A DNA stretch of 64,000 nt from an uncultured bacterium. Its GTDB lineage: Bacteria > Planctomycetota > Phycisphaerae > Phycisphaerales > UBA1924. Of this stretch, positions 1 through 8,418 are shown in pieces; position 1 is the stretch's first letter, and every line of letters begins with the position of its first letter. The translations under genes were made by a program, and so were the position numbers. The stretch covers positions 1-64,000 of the forward strand of contig CAILKP010000067.1 of assembly GCA_903834785.1 (NCBI GenBank), given 5' to 3'. The notes under the pieces were generated by a model, which did no database searches, was not told the origin of the DNA, and worked only from the letters and a program-made list of their open reading frames with translations.

Positions 1-231
1 CAGGAGGTCGTCACCGACCCGCTCGACATCCAGTACGTCTACTCCAAGTACGGCTACGACGGCCTTGTCGAGTTTCTCCAGAATCTCCCCGATGCCGCGG
101 CAGCGGGCCTGACCATCACCCGCCTCGGCCGCGAGTACGTCACCTCCTCTGCCGCCGCACCAGGTACGTCTTGCCCTCCCGCACCGGCTCCGCCTCGGGA
201 AACTGCCAGCCTTCCGCGCCCATCACGTTGA
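1..231 (+). CDS. 3' end of an unidentified protein (5' end outside window)
   Basis: Frame 1 is open from the first base to a TGA at 229-231, giving the last 76 residues of a protein whose start lies outside the window. The first ~46 residues (around DIQYVYSKYGYDGLVEF) look like normal protein with high third-position GC. The last ~30 are Pro/Ala/Ser-rich with poorer codon use. That tail overlaps the convergent gene on the other strand (140-595) by 92 bp, so the true end may differ, for example through a frameshift near 140. I do not recognise the family. Confidence 0.45.
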   Translation, partial: QEVVTDPLDIQYVYSKYGYDGLVEFLQNLPDAAAAGLTITRLGREYVTSSAAAPGTSCPPAPAPPRETASLPRPSR

Positions 232-595
232 TGTAGTACAGCCGCAGGTCGAACCGCTCAATGAACTTCCCGGCGTCGTTCTCAAAGACCGTGTCCCGGT
301 CCTCCAGCCGCCGCGGCGGCACAATCTCCTGCACCGCCGTATCGCCCACCACCACCGCCCGGTCCGGCAGCAGCGTGAACTCCGCGTACTCCCAGCGGCT
401 GAAGTTGTTGTTCCCCCGAAACGTCCACTTCGAGGTCGGCCCCGCCCCGCCCAGCGTCGCCCCGATCAGCGTTCCCGCCGCCAGCAGCACCAGCGCCCCC
501 GCGCCGGCCACCGCCACCCGCCTCAGCCGGCGACCGCCCCCGACCAACGGCGAGCCCCCACCAGCACACTCCCGCGGCAGCATCTCGAATCCCAT
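140..595 (-). CDS. Small single-pass membrane protein, unknown function
   Basis: 151 residues. The start at 595 is chosen because a strong ribosome binding site, AGGAGG, lies on the minus strand at 608-603, 7 bases before the ATG. An Arg-rich stretch around residue 25 precedes one hydrophobic helix at about residues 28-50 (AGALVLLAAGTLIGATL). The remaining ~100 residues should lie outside the membrane and include a charged segment (PPRRLEDRDTVFENDAGKF). It is downstream of the J-domain gene on the same strand with a 125-bp gap. I do not recognise the family, and the 3' end overlaps a convergent partial gene. Confidence 0.6.
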   Translation of the reverse strand: MGFEMLPRECAGGGSPLVGGGRRLRRVAVAGAGALVLLAAGTLIGATLGGAGPTSKWTFRGNNNFSRWEYAEFTLLPDRAVVVGDTAVQEIVPPRRLEDRDTVFENDAGKFIERFDLRLYYINVMGAEGWQFPEAEPVREGKTYLVRRQRR

Positions 596-720
596 GGTCA
601 AGCCTCCTGAAAGTGGCAGTTGATGATCCCCCGGGTGTATGGCCAGCCCCAACCCCGGTGGCACGCCAAACCCAGCCCCGCCCCTCCCCTCACCCCGCCC
701 CATCCCAGCACCCCGCCGCC

Positions 721-1098
721 TCACCTCCCCCGCGGCGGCTGCCGATGGGCAAAGAACGTCTCGTAAATGTCGTCAAAGTCGCTCAGCGTGTCCGCGACCG
801 ACGACTTCGCATCAGCAATGTTCGACCACGAATAGTGGGCCTGCCCGCGCCCGACACTCTCCGGCATCCCATGCCCCGACGCGTCGTAATCCCGCTTGGT
901 GTCGTACTCCGCCCGCTGCATCGGGTCGGCCAGCACCTCGTAGGCGTGCTGAATCGCGCTGAACCGGCTCGTCGCATCAGGGGCCTTGTTGATGTCCGGG
1001 TGCAGCTTCCGCGCCAGCTGCCGATAGGCATTCTTGATCTGCTCCTGCGTCGCCCGCGGGGTCAGGCCGAGCGTCGCATAATGGTCTGACGGCGGCAT
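721..1098 (-). CDS. J-domain (DnaJ-like) co-chaperone, short
   Basis: 125 residues. The N-terminal ~65 residues form a complete J domain: DHYATLGLTPRATQEQIKNA, then the invariant HPD tripeptide in KLHPDINKAP, then FSAIQHAYEVLADPMQRAEY. J domains stimulate the ATPase of DnaK-type Hsp70s through HPD. No Gly/Phe-rich region, zinc finger or C-terminal substrate-binding domain follows, so this is a J-domain-only protein and not full DnaJ. The rest (residues ~70-125) is polar and unrecognised. The start MPPSDHY places the J domain directly at the N-terminus; upstream codons in frame do not look coding. It is divergent from the ABC ATPase gene. Confidence 0.85.
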   Translation of the reverse strand: MPPSDHYATLGLTPRATQEQIKNAYRQLARKLHPDINKAPDATSRFSAIQHAYEVLADPMQRAEYDTKRDYDASGHGMPESVGRGQAHYSWSNIADAKSSVADTLSDFDDIYETFFAHRQPPRGR

Positions 1099-1224
1099 CC
1101 CCCCATGATAGTTGCCCCGGAACCAGCCCCGCCGCAGCGCCGCAGCGATGTCGTGGTGCAGTGGGGGAGGGAGGGGGGCCAACCGGTGCACCAGTCCGGC
1201 ATTCCACGCTTCAAACGGCCACCC

Positions 1225-2199
1225 ATGCCACAAGCAGGATCAGTCCTTGCAGCCGGGCCCGGCCCAGCCTCCGCTACGCTTGCAACGGTGAAACCCACAA
1301 CCCAGCAACCCGGATCTGCACCCGGGCCCCAACCCGCGGCCCCAGCCGGTGCCCCAGCCGGTGCCCCCGCCGGAGCCCCAGCCGGGGTCGCGATGGAGGT
1401 GACCACCGAGGGCCTGATCAAGTCCTTCGGCACCCAGGCCGTCCTCCGTGGCGTCTCCCTGACCATCCGCCGCGGCGAGCTTGTCGCCATCGTCGGTGGC
1501 AGCGGCTGCGGCAAAACCGTGCTCCTCAAGCACATGATCGGCTACCTCCGCCCCGATGCCGGCCGCGTCCTGGTCGCCGACCACGGCCATCCCGGCTCAC
1601 CGCTGACCGATCTCGCCACGCTCTCCGACCGGAAAATGGACGGCCTCCGCGTCCACTGGGGCGTCGTCTTCCAGCGCAACGCCCTGCTCACCGGCGATGT
1701 CTTCTACAACCTCGCGCTCTGGCCCCGCGAAATCCGCGACATGACCGATGAGCAGATCATGCCCGTCGCCCGCCAGGCACTCACCGATGTCGGCCTCGAC
1801 CCCGACCAGGTCCTCCGCCGCAGCCGCGATGCCCTCTCCGGCGGCATGGCCAAGCGTCTGGCCATCGCCCGCGTCCTGGTCATGGACCCCGCACTGATCT
1901 TCTACGACGAGCCCACCGCCGGCCTCGACCCTGAGATGTGCAACACAATCCACGATCTCATCGACGCCACCCACACGCGCACCCCCGCCTCAGGCATCGC
2001 CCGCACCAGCATCGTCGTCACGCACGACATGCAGATGCTCCGCCGCCTCGCACCCCGCGTGGTCATGCTCGCCGAGGGCACCGTCTACTTCGACGGCACC
2101 TTCGAGCAGTTCGTCGCGCGCGATGACCCGCACATCCGGCCCTACGTCCAGCAGATGGAAGCGCTCCACGCCCGCCCGGTCGATCCCGCGCAGATCTAG
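1225..2199 (+). CDS. ABC transporter ATP-binding protein, MlaF-like
   Basis: ATPase subunit most like MlaF/Ttg2A, which power lipid-trafficking (Mla) importers. Walker A is GGSGCGKTVLLKH, the signature is LSGGMAKRLAIAR, Walker B is LIFYDEPTAGLDP and the switch histidine is in VVTHD. The ATPase proper starts at about MEVTTEGLIKSFG (ATG at 1393). Upstream is an Ala/Pro/Gly stretch built of 12-bp repeats (GAPA units, ~1340-1385), so the real start could be 1225, GTG 1288 or 1393; none has a clear ribosome binding site. No MlaE permease or MlaD partner is in the window, so the partners must be encoded elsewhere. Confidence 0.85.
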   Translation: MPQAGSVLAAGPGPASATLATVKPTTQQPGSAPGPQPAAPAGAPAGAPAGAPAGVAMEVTTEGLIKSFGTQAVLRGVSLTIRRGELVAIVGGSGCGKTVLLKHMIGYLRPDAGRVLVADHGHPGSPLTDLATLSDRKMDGLRVHWGVVFQRNALLTGDVFYNLALWPREIRDMTDEQIMPVARQALTDVGLDPDQVLRRSRDALSGGMAKRLAIARVLVMDPALIFYDEPTAGLDPEMCNTIHDLIDATHTRTPASGIARTSIVVTHDMQMLRRLAPRVVMLAEGTVYFDGTFEQFVARDDPHIRPYVQQMEALHARPVDPAQI

Positions 2200-2221
2200 C
2201 CGCGGGCCCGCTCCGCGCCGG

Positions 2222-3256
2222 TCACATCGCAAGCACCCGGTCCATCTGCCCGGCAATCTGCTTCAAGCGATTGACATCCCCGCCGCCGACTTCCGCCGTC
2301 GCCCAGTTGCCCGCCGCGGCCGTCGAGTACCCGGTGGCGTCGAGCTCGCGCATCACATCCGCCCAGCCGGCATCACCCTCGCCCACCTGCACATCAAAGC
2401 CCTTCCACAGGCCCTTGTCATTGCGGTTCTTCAGCGAGAAATCCTTGATGTGCAGCTTGCAGATGCGCTTGCCCAGAATGCGAACCCACTGCGCCGGCCG
2501 CCCGAAGTTGATCACATTGCCGATGTCAAAGTGAAACGCCAGAAACGGATCCGCAAAGTCATCAACGTACTTCGCCGCCTCCAGTGGTGAGAGCAGGAAC
2601 CCGTTCCACACGTTCTCGATGGCGATCTTTACGCCAAGTTCCCTGGCAAGCGGAATCGCCTTGCGGATCATCGCCTGCGACCGCGTGTAGCACTCGTCGT
2701 ACGGCAGTTCATCGTTCACCACGCCCGGCACCAGCAGCACGCTCGTCGCGCCGTACCGCTTGGCATCTCGCAGCGCGGTCTCCAGCCCCGCCAGCCCCGC
2801 CGCGTGCACCTTCTCCAGCGGGTGGTTCAGCGGCTTGGCCCAGTGGACCGAGTCCACCACGCCATGAATCTTGATCCCCGTCTTCTCCTGTGCCTCAAGC
2901 AACTGCTCGGCCGGAATGTCCGTCGGCCCGTCCACCTCAACGCCGTCGAAGCCGCAGTCATGCAGGATCGTGAGCTTCTCCAGCGGTGTTGCCCCGCCCT
3001 GGACCATGCCGTACATCACGGCCTTGCGCAGCGTGCGCTTCCCGCCCGCCTTCGCTGCCGCTGCGGGCGCCTGCTCCGGCTTGCCCGCAGCGCCGCCCTC
3101 GGTCTTGCCCGCCGGCTTCACCGCCGCCGTCGCCAGTGAGCTTCCCAGCACCGTCCCCGCCGCCGCGGCAGTGCCCGCAGCCAAAAAGCCGCGACGCGTC
3201 AGCCCATACTCGCCGCTCATCCCGGACTCACGATCGTTTGGTGTGTTCATAGTCAT
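2222..3256 (-). CDS. Tat-exported sugar phosphate isomerase/epimerase-like TIM-barrel protein
   Basis: 344 residues of the xylose isomerase-like TIM-barrel superfamily. The N-terminus carries a twin-arginine signal (LTRRGFLAAGTAAAAG), then a Lys/Ala/Pro linker and the barrel from about residue 75. Family-like segments include GFDGVEVDGPTDIP, IAIENVWNGFLLSP (Glu metal ligand), FHFDIGNVINFG and ICKLHIKDFS (His/Lys near the metal site). Such proteins act on sugars or sugar derivatives; the substrate is unknown. It is the last gene of a minus-strand set with a Gfo/Idh/MocA protein (33 bp upstream). ATGs at 3256 and 3250 are both possible. Confidence 0.85.
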   Translation of the reverse strand: MTMNTPNDRESGMSGEYGLTRRGFLAAGTAAAAGTVLGSSLATAAVKPAGKTEGGAAGKPEQAPAAAAKAGGKRTLRKAVMYGMVQGGATPLEKLTILHDCGFDGVEVDGPTDIPAEQLLEAQEKTGIKIHGVVDSVHWAKPLNHPLEKVHAAGLAGLETALRDAKRYGATSVLLVPGVVNDELPYDECYTRSQAMIRKAIPLARELGVKIAIENVWNGFLLSPLEAAKYVDDFADPFLAFHFDIGNVINFGRPAQWVRILGKRICKLHIKDFSLKNRNDKGLWKGFDVQVGEGDAGWADVMRELDATGYSTAAAGNWATAEVGGGDVNRLKQIAGQMDRVLAM

Positions 3257-3289
3257 GCTCGCTGGTTCTGCAACAACGTGGCTCCCGCC

Positions 3290-4675
3290 TTATCCGCGAC
3301 GACCGGCAAACGGCATCTCCGGGCTGCCGGCCGCCGGTGCCGCGGCACCCGGCTTGCGGCCAGGAACAGCCACCTGCACCACCGGTGCCGGCGCATTCAT
3401 CGAAAGCGTCGCAGGCACCAGCGCCTCCGTGCTGTTCATCGCCTGCTCCCAGGTCACCGTCTGCCCGGTAAATGCCGCGGTGCGCGCCATAATCGCCATC
3501 AGGCAGCTGTTGGCACTCCGCTCGCCATCGTTCATCGGCTTGCCCGCCCGGATCGACGCGAACAGCGCATCGTGCTCAAACTGATACATCTTCGAGGCTT
3601 CCTCGGCCGAGCCCGTGCCCTTCCACAGCACCGCACCCTTGTAATCGCGGCACTCATACAGCGGCGCCCATCCGTTGATCGTGCACCGCCCGCGCGTGCC
3701 GTAGATGTAATCCGAGTTGTCGCTCGGGCAGTGGTCAATCTGCCGCGTCGTGTGCTGCGCCCGCCGCCCATCTGCGTATTCGTACGTCGCCGCGAAGTGG
3801 TCATACGAGTCGCCGCTCTCCACCCCGGTCCGGGCCGCCCGCCCGCCCAGGCAGATCACCTTCGTCGGCGTCAGGTCGCCCATCGCCCACGCCAGCCGGT
3901 CAATCGAGTGCACGGCCTGCTCAACAATGTGATCCCCGCTGATCCACACATGGTGCCACCAGTTGCGCATCTGGAACTCCATGTCGCTCCAGCCTGGCTG
4001 CCGCGGCCGCTTGCTCAGCGTGCTCGTCAGGTACGTCGTGTGCACATTGGCCACCTCGCCGATGGTCCCGCCCAGCACCTGCTCAAAGGCCGCCTTCATC
4101 CCCGGGTTGTGCCGCCAGCAGAAGCCCACCAGCAGCGCCAGGTTCTTCTCCTTGGCCAGCTTGGTCGAGGCCAGCACCGAGCGGATGCCAGGCCCGTCCA
4201 CCGCCAGCGGCTTCTCGGCAAACACGTGCTTGCCCGCCTTGATCGCCGCCTCAAGCTGCATCGGCCGGAAGCCCGGATACCCGCAGATCAGCACCACATC
4301 CACGCCGGCATCAATCACCTTCTGGTACGAGTCAAACCCGACAAACCGCTTCTCCGGCGGCACCTGCACCGTCGCCGCCGCCCGCTCCCCCATCTCCTCG
4401 GTAATGCCCGCCAGCGACGCATCCAGCCTGTCCTTGAACACATCGCCCATCGCCACCAGCACCAGGTCCGGGTCCGCCCGCAGCGCCTGCACCGCCGCAC
4501 CCGTGCCGCGCCCGCCGCAGCCGATCAGCCCGATCCGCAGCTTCGCGTTGACCCCGCTGCTCGCCCCGCTGGCCATCCGCGGCAGCAAAACACCGCCCAA
4601 TGCAGCCAGCGCGGGCTGGGCAACAACCGCGGTGGTCAGGGCCGTGCTGACAAACGAACGACGGGTGATCTCCAT
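3290..4675 (-). CDS. Tat-exported Gfo/Idh/MocA family oxidoreductase
   Basis: 461 residues. MEITRRSFVSTALTTAVVAQ is a twin-arginine signal. The Rossmann fold begins at about residue 47 with IGLIGCGGRGTG, and the family Lys is in GKHVFAEKPLAVDG. A second catalytic-type region is WWHHVWISGDHIVEQAVHSI. These enzymes oxidise or reduce sugar hydroxyls with NAD(P); planctomycetes carry many secreted versions linked to polysaccharide breakdown. The start at 4675 is supported by an AAGGA ribosome binding site 8 bases upstream and places the signal at the N-terminus. The Pro/Ala-rich C-terminal ~35 residues are probably disordered. Confidence 0.9.
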   Translation of the reverse strand: MEITRRSFVSTALTTAVVAQPALAALGGVLLPRMASGASSGVNAKLRIGLIGCGGRGTGAAVQALRADPDLVLVAMGDVFKDRLDASLAGITEEMGERAAATVQVPPEKRFVGFDSYQKVIDAGVDVVLICGYPGFRPMQLEAAIKAGKHVFAEKPLAVDGPGIRSVLASTKLAKEKNLALLVGFCWRHNPGMKAAFEQVLGGTIGEVANVHTTYLTSTLSKRPRQPGWSDMEFQMRNWWHHVWISGDHIVEQAVHSIDRLAWAMGDLTPTKVICLGGRAARTGVESGDSYDHFAATYEYADGRRAQHTTRQIDHCPSDNSDYIYGTRGRCTINGWAPLYECRDYKGAVLWKGTGSAEEASKMYQFEHDALFASIRAGKPMNDGERSANSCLMAIMARTAAFTGQTVTWEQAMNSTEALVPATLSMNAPAPVVQVAVPGRKPGAAAPAAGSPEMPFAGRRG

Positions 4676-4758
4676 GCGGCAGTCCTTGGGCAAAGTGATG
4701 TGTTGTGGGCCAAAACGTGTCGTGTCAGTCGAAAAAACGCAGCTCCCCACACCGCCGC

Positions 4759-5760
4759 TTACTTCTTGCTCGCCGGTTCCTTGCCCGCCGGTTCCTTGCT
4801 CGGTGCTGCCGGCGCTCCCGCCGCCGGCTTCTCACCCTTCCCCGCCCCCGCCTCATCCGCCTTCACCTCGCACACAATCCGGAAGCCCACGTATGAGCCA
4901 TCTGCCAGCCACCACTTGCTCTTGGGCACCTGCGGGTCGCTGGCATTCCAGGCCGAAACCTGCGGCTCGCGAGCCGTCACCGTCAACTGTTCCGCCGGGC
5001 TGTTGTACGAGCCGCCCTTGGTCACCGGCTTGCCATCGCGTCCCGTCACCCATTCCTTGACGTTGCCGAGCATGTCCACCAGCCCGTACCCGTTGGCCTT
5101 CTTCTTGCCAACCGCGTGCGGGGTTTCCTGGGCATTGTCGGCAAACCACGCCACCTCGGCCAGTGCCTTGGCATCCATCGTCGCGTCTGTCGCCGCACCG
5201 CCGCGGCAGGCGTGCTCCCACTCCGCCTCCGTCGCCAGCCGATACGTCCGCCCCGTGTGCGCACTGAGCCACTCGCAGAACTTCGCCGCGTTCTGATACG
5301 ACAGGCAGATCGCCGCGTACCCCTCGTGCCCGAACCCGCGATCCGGCGGCAGGTACGGCTTGCTCGGCCGCGTCACCGCATCCACCGCAGCGTTCCCCGC
5401 GGCCTTGACCGCCTCCTCATCCAGCCTGTACGCATAGCTGTCAAACGCGTCCCAGGTGATCTCCGTCTTGCTCATAAAGAACGGTTTGATCGTCCCATCG
5501 GCCGAGCCCGGAATGGGCAGCATCTCCAGCTTGAACGCCGCGGCAGGAATCTCCTGCATAAACGCCTTGTGCGCCGTCGCGACTCCCGCAGCGGGTGCCG
5601 CGGCCGGCTTCTCAGCCGCCTTCTCGGAGGACTTCGCCGGCTGCGCCGGGGCGGCAGCAGGCTGCGCCGCCGGCTTGGCAAGCACACCGCCGGCCATCGC
5701 CAGCAGCACCACCGCACCAGCGACAGAGGGAACAGCACATCGGGCCAATGATCGATTCAT
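4759..5760 (-). CDS. Secreted formylglycine-generating enzyme-family (SUMF1/FGE-sulfatase) protein
   Basis: 333 residues. A signal peptide (VPSVAGAVVLLAMAGGVLA) is followed by an Ala/Pro/Lys linker and an FGE-sulfatase domain (about 70-305). Hallmarks are FFMSKTEITWDAFDSY, YLPPDRGFGHEGYAAICLS, TYRLATEAEWEHACRGG, NGYGLVDMLGNVKEWV, TKGGSYNSP and a final VGFRIV. True FGEs activate sulfatases; many relatives are only structural, and no sulfatase is in the window, so activity is uncertain. The Ala/Pro/Lys-rich tail (KEPAGKEPASKK) looks disordered. It heads the minus-strand set with the Gfo/Idh/MocA and isomerase-like genes. Its ATG at 5760 is back-to-back with the ApbE region. Confidence 0.88.
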   Translation of the reverse strand: MNRSLARCAVPSVAGAVVLLAMAGGVLAKPAAQPAAAPAQPAKSSEKAAEKPAAAPAAGVATAHKAFMQEIPAAAFKLEMLPIPGSADGTIKPFFMSKTEITWDAFDSYAYRLDEEAVKAAGNAAVDAVTRPSKPYLPPDRGFGHEGYAAICLSYQNAAKFCEWLSAHTGRTYRLATEAEWEHACRGGAATDATMDAKALAEVAWFADNAQETPHAVGKKKANGYGLVDMLGNVKEWVTGRDGKPVTKGGSYNSPAEQLTVTAREPQVSAWNASDPQVPKSKWWLADGSYVGFRIVCEVKADEAGAGKGEKPAAGAPAAPSKEPAGKEPASKK

Positions 5761-5809
5761 GGTTGCAGCGAGTTGGTTCACGCCAGAGGTCCGGCGATTG
5801 CGTCTGGGA

Positions 5810-6949
5810 GTGCGTCGTTCAAACCGAGCGGTTTGGAAGCCGGCGATCCTAGCTCTTTGTGCCGGCCTGCTGGCAGGTTGCACCGCCGGAACCGGTTCCG
5901 CCCAGCCGGTTTCCGCCCACCCCGGCGATCCCGCTCCCGGCACCGGGGCCTCGCCGCCCGCCCTTTCGCCCGCCCTCTCGCCCGCCGCCGCGGCAGAGCG
6001 GCACGAGTTCACCCGCCTGGTCATGGGCGTGGCTACCCGAATTGTGGTGTATGCACCATCGCTCGATGCCGCCTCCGATGCCGCCGCCGGGGCCTTCCAC
6101 CGCCTGGCCGAGCTCGAACAGTCCATGAGCGACTACCGCCCGACCAGCGAGATCAGTCATCTGGCCGAGCACCCCGGAATCCCCCAACCCATCAGCCCCG
6201 ATCTGCTCGAAGTGCTCAGCATCGCCGGCACGGTCACCCGCCACTGCGGCGGTGCGTTCGATGTCACCGTCGGCCCGCTCTCCCGCCTCTGGCGGTCCTC
6301 GCGAAAGTCCGGCACACTGCCCACGGCCGACCAGCTCGCCGCCGCCCGTTCCGCCGTCGGCCCCGACAAACTCACGCTCGACCCCGTCGCCAGCCGCGTC
6401 ACCCTCGCGGCACCCGGCATGCAACTCGACCTCGGCGGCATCGCCAAGGGATACGCCGCCGGGAAGGCCGTCCGCTACCTCCGCCAGCGTGGCTTCCCGC
6501 AGTGCCTCGTCGCCCTCGCCGGCGATGTCGCCGTCGGTGAGGCGCCCCCCGGCCGCCCGGGCTGGCGCGTTGAGGTCAGCCGCCGCCAACGCCCCGGCCA
6601 CACCGGCCCCGCCCCCGAACCGCTGGCCGTCTGGCTCGTCAACCAGTCCATCTCAACATCCGGCGACTCCGAACAGTTCATCGAACTCGGCGGCCGCCGC
6701 TACACCCACATGCTCGATCCCTCCACCGGCCTGGGCTCACCCGGCGGCGTCACCATCACCGTCATCAGCCCGCGCGGGGCCATCGCCGATTCGCTCTCAA
6801 CGGCCCTCTGCCTCGTGCCCGCCGACCGCGTCGCACCGCTCGTGCTCACCGCCGATCTCCGACCGTGCGCCGCCATCATCCAGCGTGATGGCACTTCCGC
6901 GCCCGTGGTTATTGACCCCTCCGGCCTCATCGACTGGGCCCAGCAGTAA
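5810..6949 (+). CDS. apbE: FAD:protein FMN transferase (ApbE), lipoprotein
   Basis: ApbE moves FMN from FAD onto Thr/Ser of target flavoproteins outside the cytoplasm. A lipoprotein signal (AILALCAGLLAGC, lipobox LAGC) fits periplasmic anchoring. Family motifs are LAELEQSMSDYRPTSEIS, CGGAFDVTVGPLSRLW, MQLDLGGIAKGYA, ISTSGDSEQFIELGGRRYTH and MLDPSTGLG. The chosen GTG at 5810 gives a short N-region; an ATG at 5759 in the same frame overlaps the start of the divergent gene and gives 17 extra residues. Neither has a strong ribosome binding site. No Nqr/Rnf target genes are nearby. Confidence 0.88.
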   Translation: MRRSNRAVWKPAILALCAGLLAGCTAGTGSAQPVSAHPGDPAPGTGASPPALSPALSPAAAAERHEFTRLVMGVATRIVVYAPSLDAASDAAAGAFHRLAELEQSMSDYRPTSEISHLAEHPGIPQPISPDLLEVLSIAGTVTRHCGGAFDVTVGPLSRLWRSSRKSGTLPTADQLAAARSAVGPDKLTLDPVASRVTLAAPGMQLDLGGIAKGYAAGKAVRYLRQRGFPQCLVALAGDVAVGEAPPGRPGWRVEVSRRQRPGHTGPAPEPLAVWLVNQSISTSGDSEQFIELGGRRYTHMLDPSTGLGSPGGVTITVISPRGAIADSLSTALCLVPADRVAPLVLTADLRPCAAIIQRDGTSAPVVIDPSGLIDWAQQ

Positions 6950-7049
6950 GCCGGTCGCAGTACCGTCCTCCCGGCTTCCGGAAGCCCCCGCATCTGCCGG
7001 AAATCCGCCCTTCAGCGATGTGCCCGGCCGCGACCCTCTAAACTGGGTG

Positions 7050-7817
7050 ATGTCCTACGCGCTCATCGCTTCCGGCCTCGGCGTCTCGATCGATCTCCCC
7101 GGCGGTCCCCTCCCGGTGCGGATGGTCCTGGGCATCGGCCTCAACTACGCCAAACACGCCGCCGAGCAGGGCGGCAAGGTGCCCGAGCGTCCGGTGGTCT
7201 TCGCCAAGAACATCGCCTCGGTGACCACCGGCTTCGAAGCCATCCGCGTGCCGAAGATCTGCCAGGACGGGACGCTCACCAGCGCCGGCACCGCCGTCTC
7301 GCCCGACGGCCTCCAGGTTGATTACGAGGGCGAACTGGCGGTCATCATCGGCCACGGCCCGGACCCCGCCAAGGCCTGCCGCGATGTCTCCGAGGCTGAT
7401 GCACTCAAATACGTGCTCGGCTACGCCACCGCCAACGACGTCTCCGCCCGCTGGTGGCAGAAGTCTGGCTCCGGCGGTCAGTTCACCCGCGGCAAGGGCT
7501 TCGACACCTTCTGCCCCATGAGCGACATCACCCCCGCCGCAGCGGTCGGCAACCCCAACACGCTCCGTCTGTTCACCCGTGTCAATGGTGAAGTCCGCCA
7601 GGACTCCAGCACCGCCGACATGATCTTCAGCGTTGCCAAACTCGTCAGCGAGCTGTCCCGCGGCACCACACTGGTCCCCGGAACCGTCATCCTCACCGGC
7701 ACGCCCGAGGGTGTCGGCATGGCCCGCAAGCCGCAACTGTTCCTCAAGCACGGCGACCTGGTTGAAATCGAAATCGAGAAGGTCGGACGCATCGCCAACC
7801 GCGTTGTGTTCGAGTGA
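7050..7817 (+). CDS. Fumarylacetoacetate hydrolase (FAH) family enzyme
   Basis: 255 residues. FAH-fold enzymes hydrolyse or isomerise diketo acids with a divalent metal. Visible motifs are IGLNYAKHAAEQGGK, FAKNIASVTT, VDYEGELAVIIG (metal-binding Glu pair), YATANDVSARWWQKSGSGGQ, GKGFDTFCPMSD and ILTGTPEGVGM near the C-terminus. This pattern is nearest to 5-carboxymethyl-2-hydroxymuconate isomerase / acylpyruvase-type members, but the substrate cannot be set from sequence. The start MSYAL at 7050 (or GTG 7047) comes 100 bp after apbE. SmpB follows 70 bp downstream. Confidence 0.9.
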   Translation: MSYALIASGLGVSIDLPGGPLPVRMVLGIGLNYAKHAAEQGGKVPERPVVFAKNIASVTTGFEAIRVPKICQDGTLTSAGTAVSPDGLQVDYEGELAVIIGHGPDPAKACRDVSEADALKYVLGYATANDVSARWWQKSGSGGQFTRGKGFDTFCPMSDITPAAAVGNPNTLRLFTRVNGEVRQDSSTADMIFSVAKLVSELSRGTTLVPGTVILTGTPEGVGMARKPQLFLKHGDLVEIEIEKVGRIANRVVFE

Positions 7818-7887
7818 TCCGCCGCCGGAACCACCGGCAATCAGACCAAACAGCAGCATCAGCAGGCAAGGGACCGGAAGGGTTACC

Positions 7888-8370
7888 GTGGCAAAGAAGA
7901 AGAACAAGACCGAAGACAAGACCATCGAGAACCGTGCAGCACGGTTCGAGTTCGCCATCGGCGACACCGTCGAATGCGGCATGAAGCTCTACGGCCCAGA
8001 GGTCAAGAGCGTCCGCGAGGGCAAGATCAGCCTGCAGGAAGGCTGGGTCCGGGCGGAGGTCTCACCGCCGGGCCTCTGGCTCCACCAGGTCAACATCGCC
8101 GAGTACGGCCCCGCCGGCCGCATGCAGGATGCCCCCACCCGCACGCGCAAGCTGCTGGCCCACAAGAAGGAGATCCTCAAGCTCGCCAAGGCCGCCGATA
8201 TCAAGGGCGCGACGCTGGTGCCGCTGAAGGTCTATTTCGTCAACGGATACGCCAAGTGCCTCGTCGGTGTGGGCACCGGCCGCACCCAGGCCGACAAACG
8301 CCAGGTCATCGCCAAGCGCGAGGCCGACCGCGACATCCGTCGTGCCATGAGCAAGCGGGTCGATCACTGA
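7888..8370 (+). CDS. smpB: SsrA-binding protein SmpB
   Basis: 160 residues. SmpB brings tmRNA to stalled ribosomes in trans-translation. Diagnostic features are ENRAARFEFAIGDTVECGM, LYGPEVKSVREGKISLQEGW, NIAEYGPAGRMQDAPTRTRK, LLAHKKEILKL and the basic C-terminal tail (ADKRQVIAKREADRDIRRAM) that enters the mRNA channel. The GTG start has a good ribosome binding site (GGAAGGG, 6 bases before). The length is normal. The tmRNA gene itself is not in the window. Confidence 0.96.
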   Translation: MAKKKNKTEDKTIENRAARFEFAIGDTVECGMKLYGPEVKSVREGKISLQEGWVRAEVSPPGLWLHQVNIAEYGPAGRMQDAPTRTRKLLAHKKEILKLAKAADIKGATLVPLKVYFVNGYAKCLVGVGTGRTQADKRQVIAKREADRDIRRAMSKRVDH

Positions 8371-8418
8371 TCTGCCCGTTGCGGCAGGTCATCCAACCTC
8401 GCCACGCCGAACTCGGCC

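Noticed and set aside
3278-5296. Long plus-strand open frame (672 codons) across the Gfo/Idh/MocA and FGE-like genes
   Set aside because: Antisense shadow in GC-rich DNA; His/Arg/Pro-rich with no domain, while the minus strand holds clear families.
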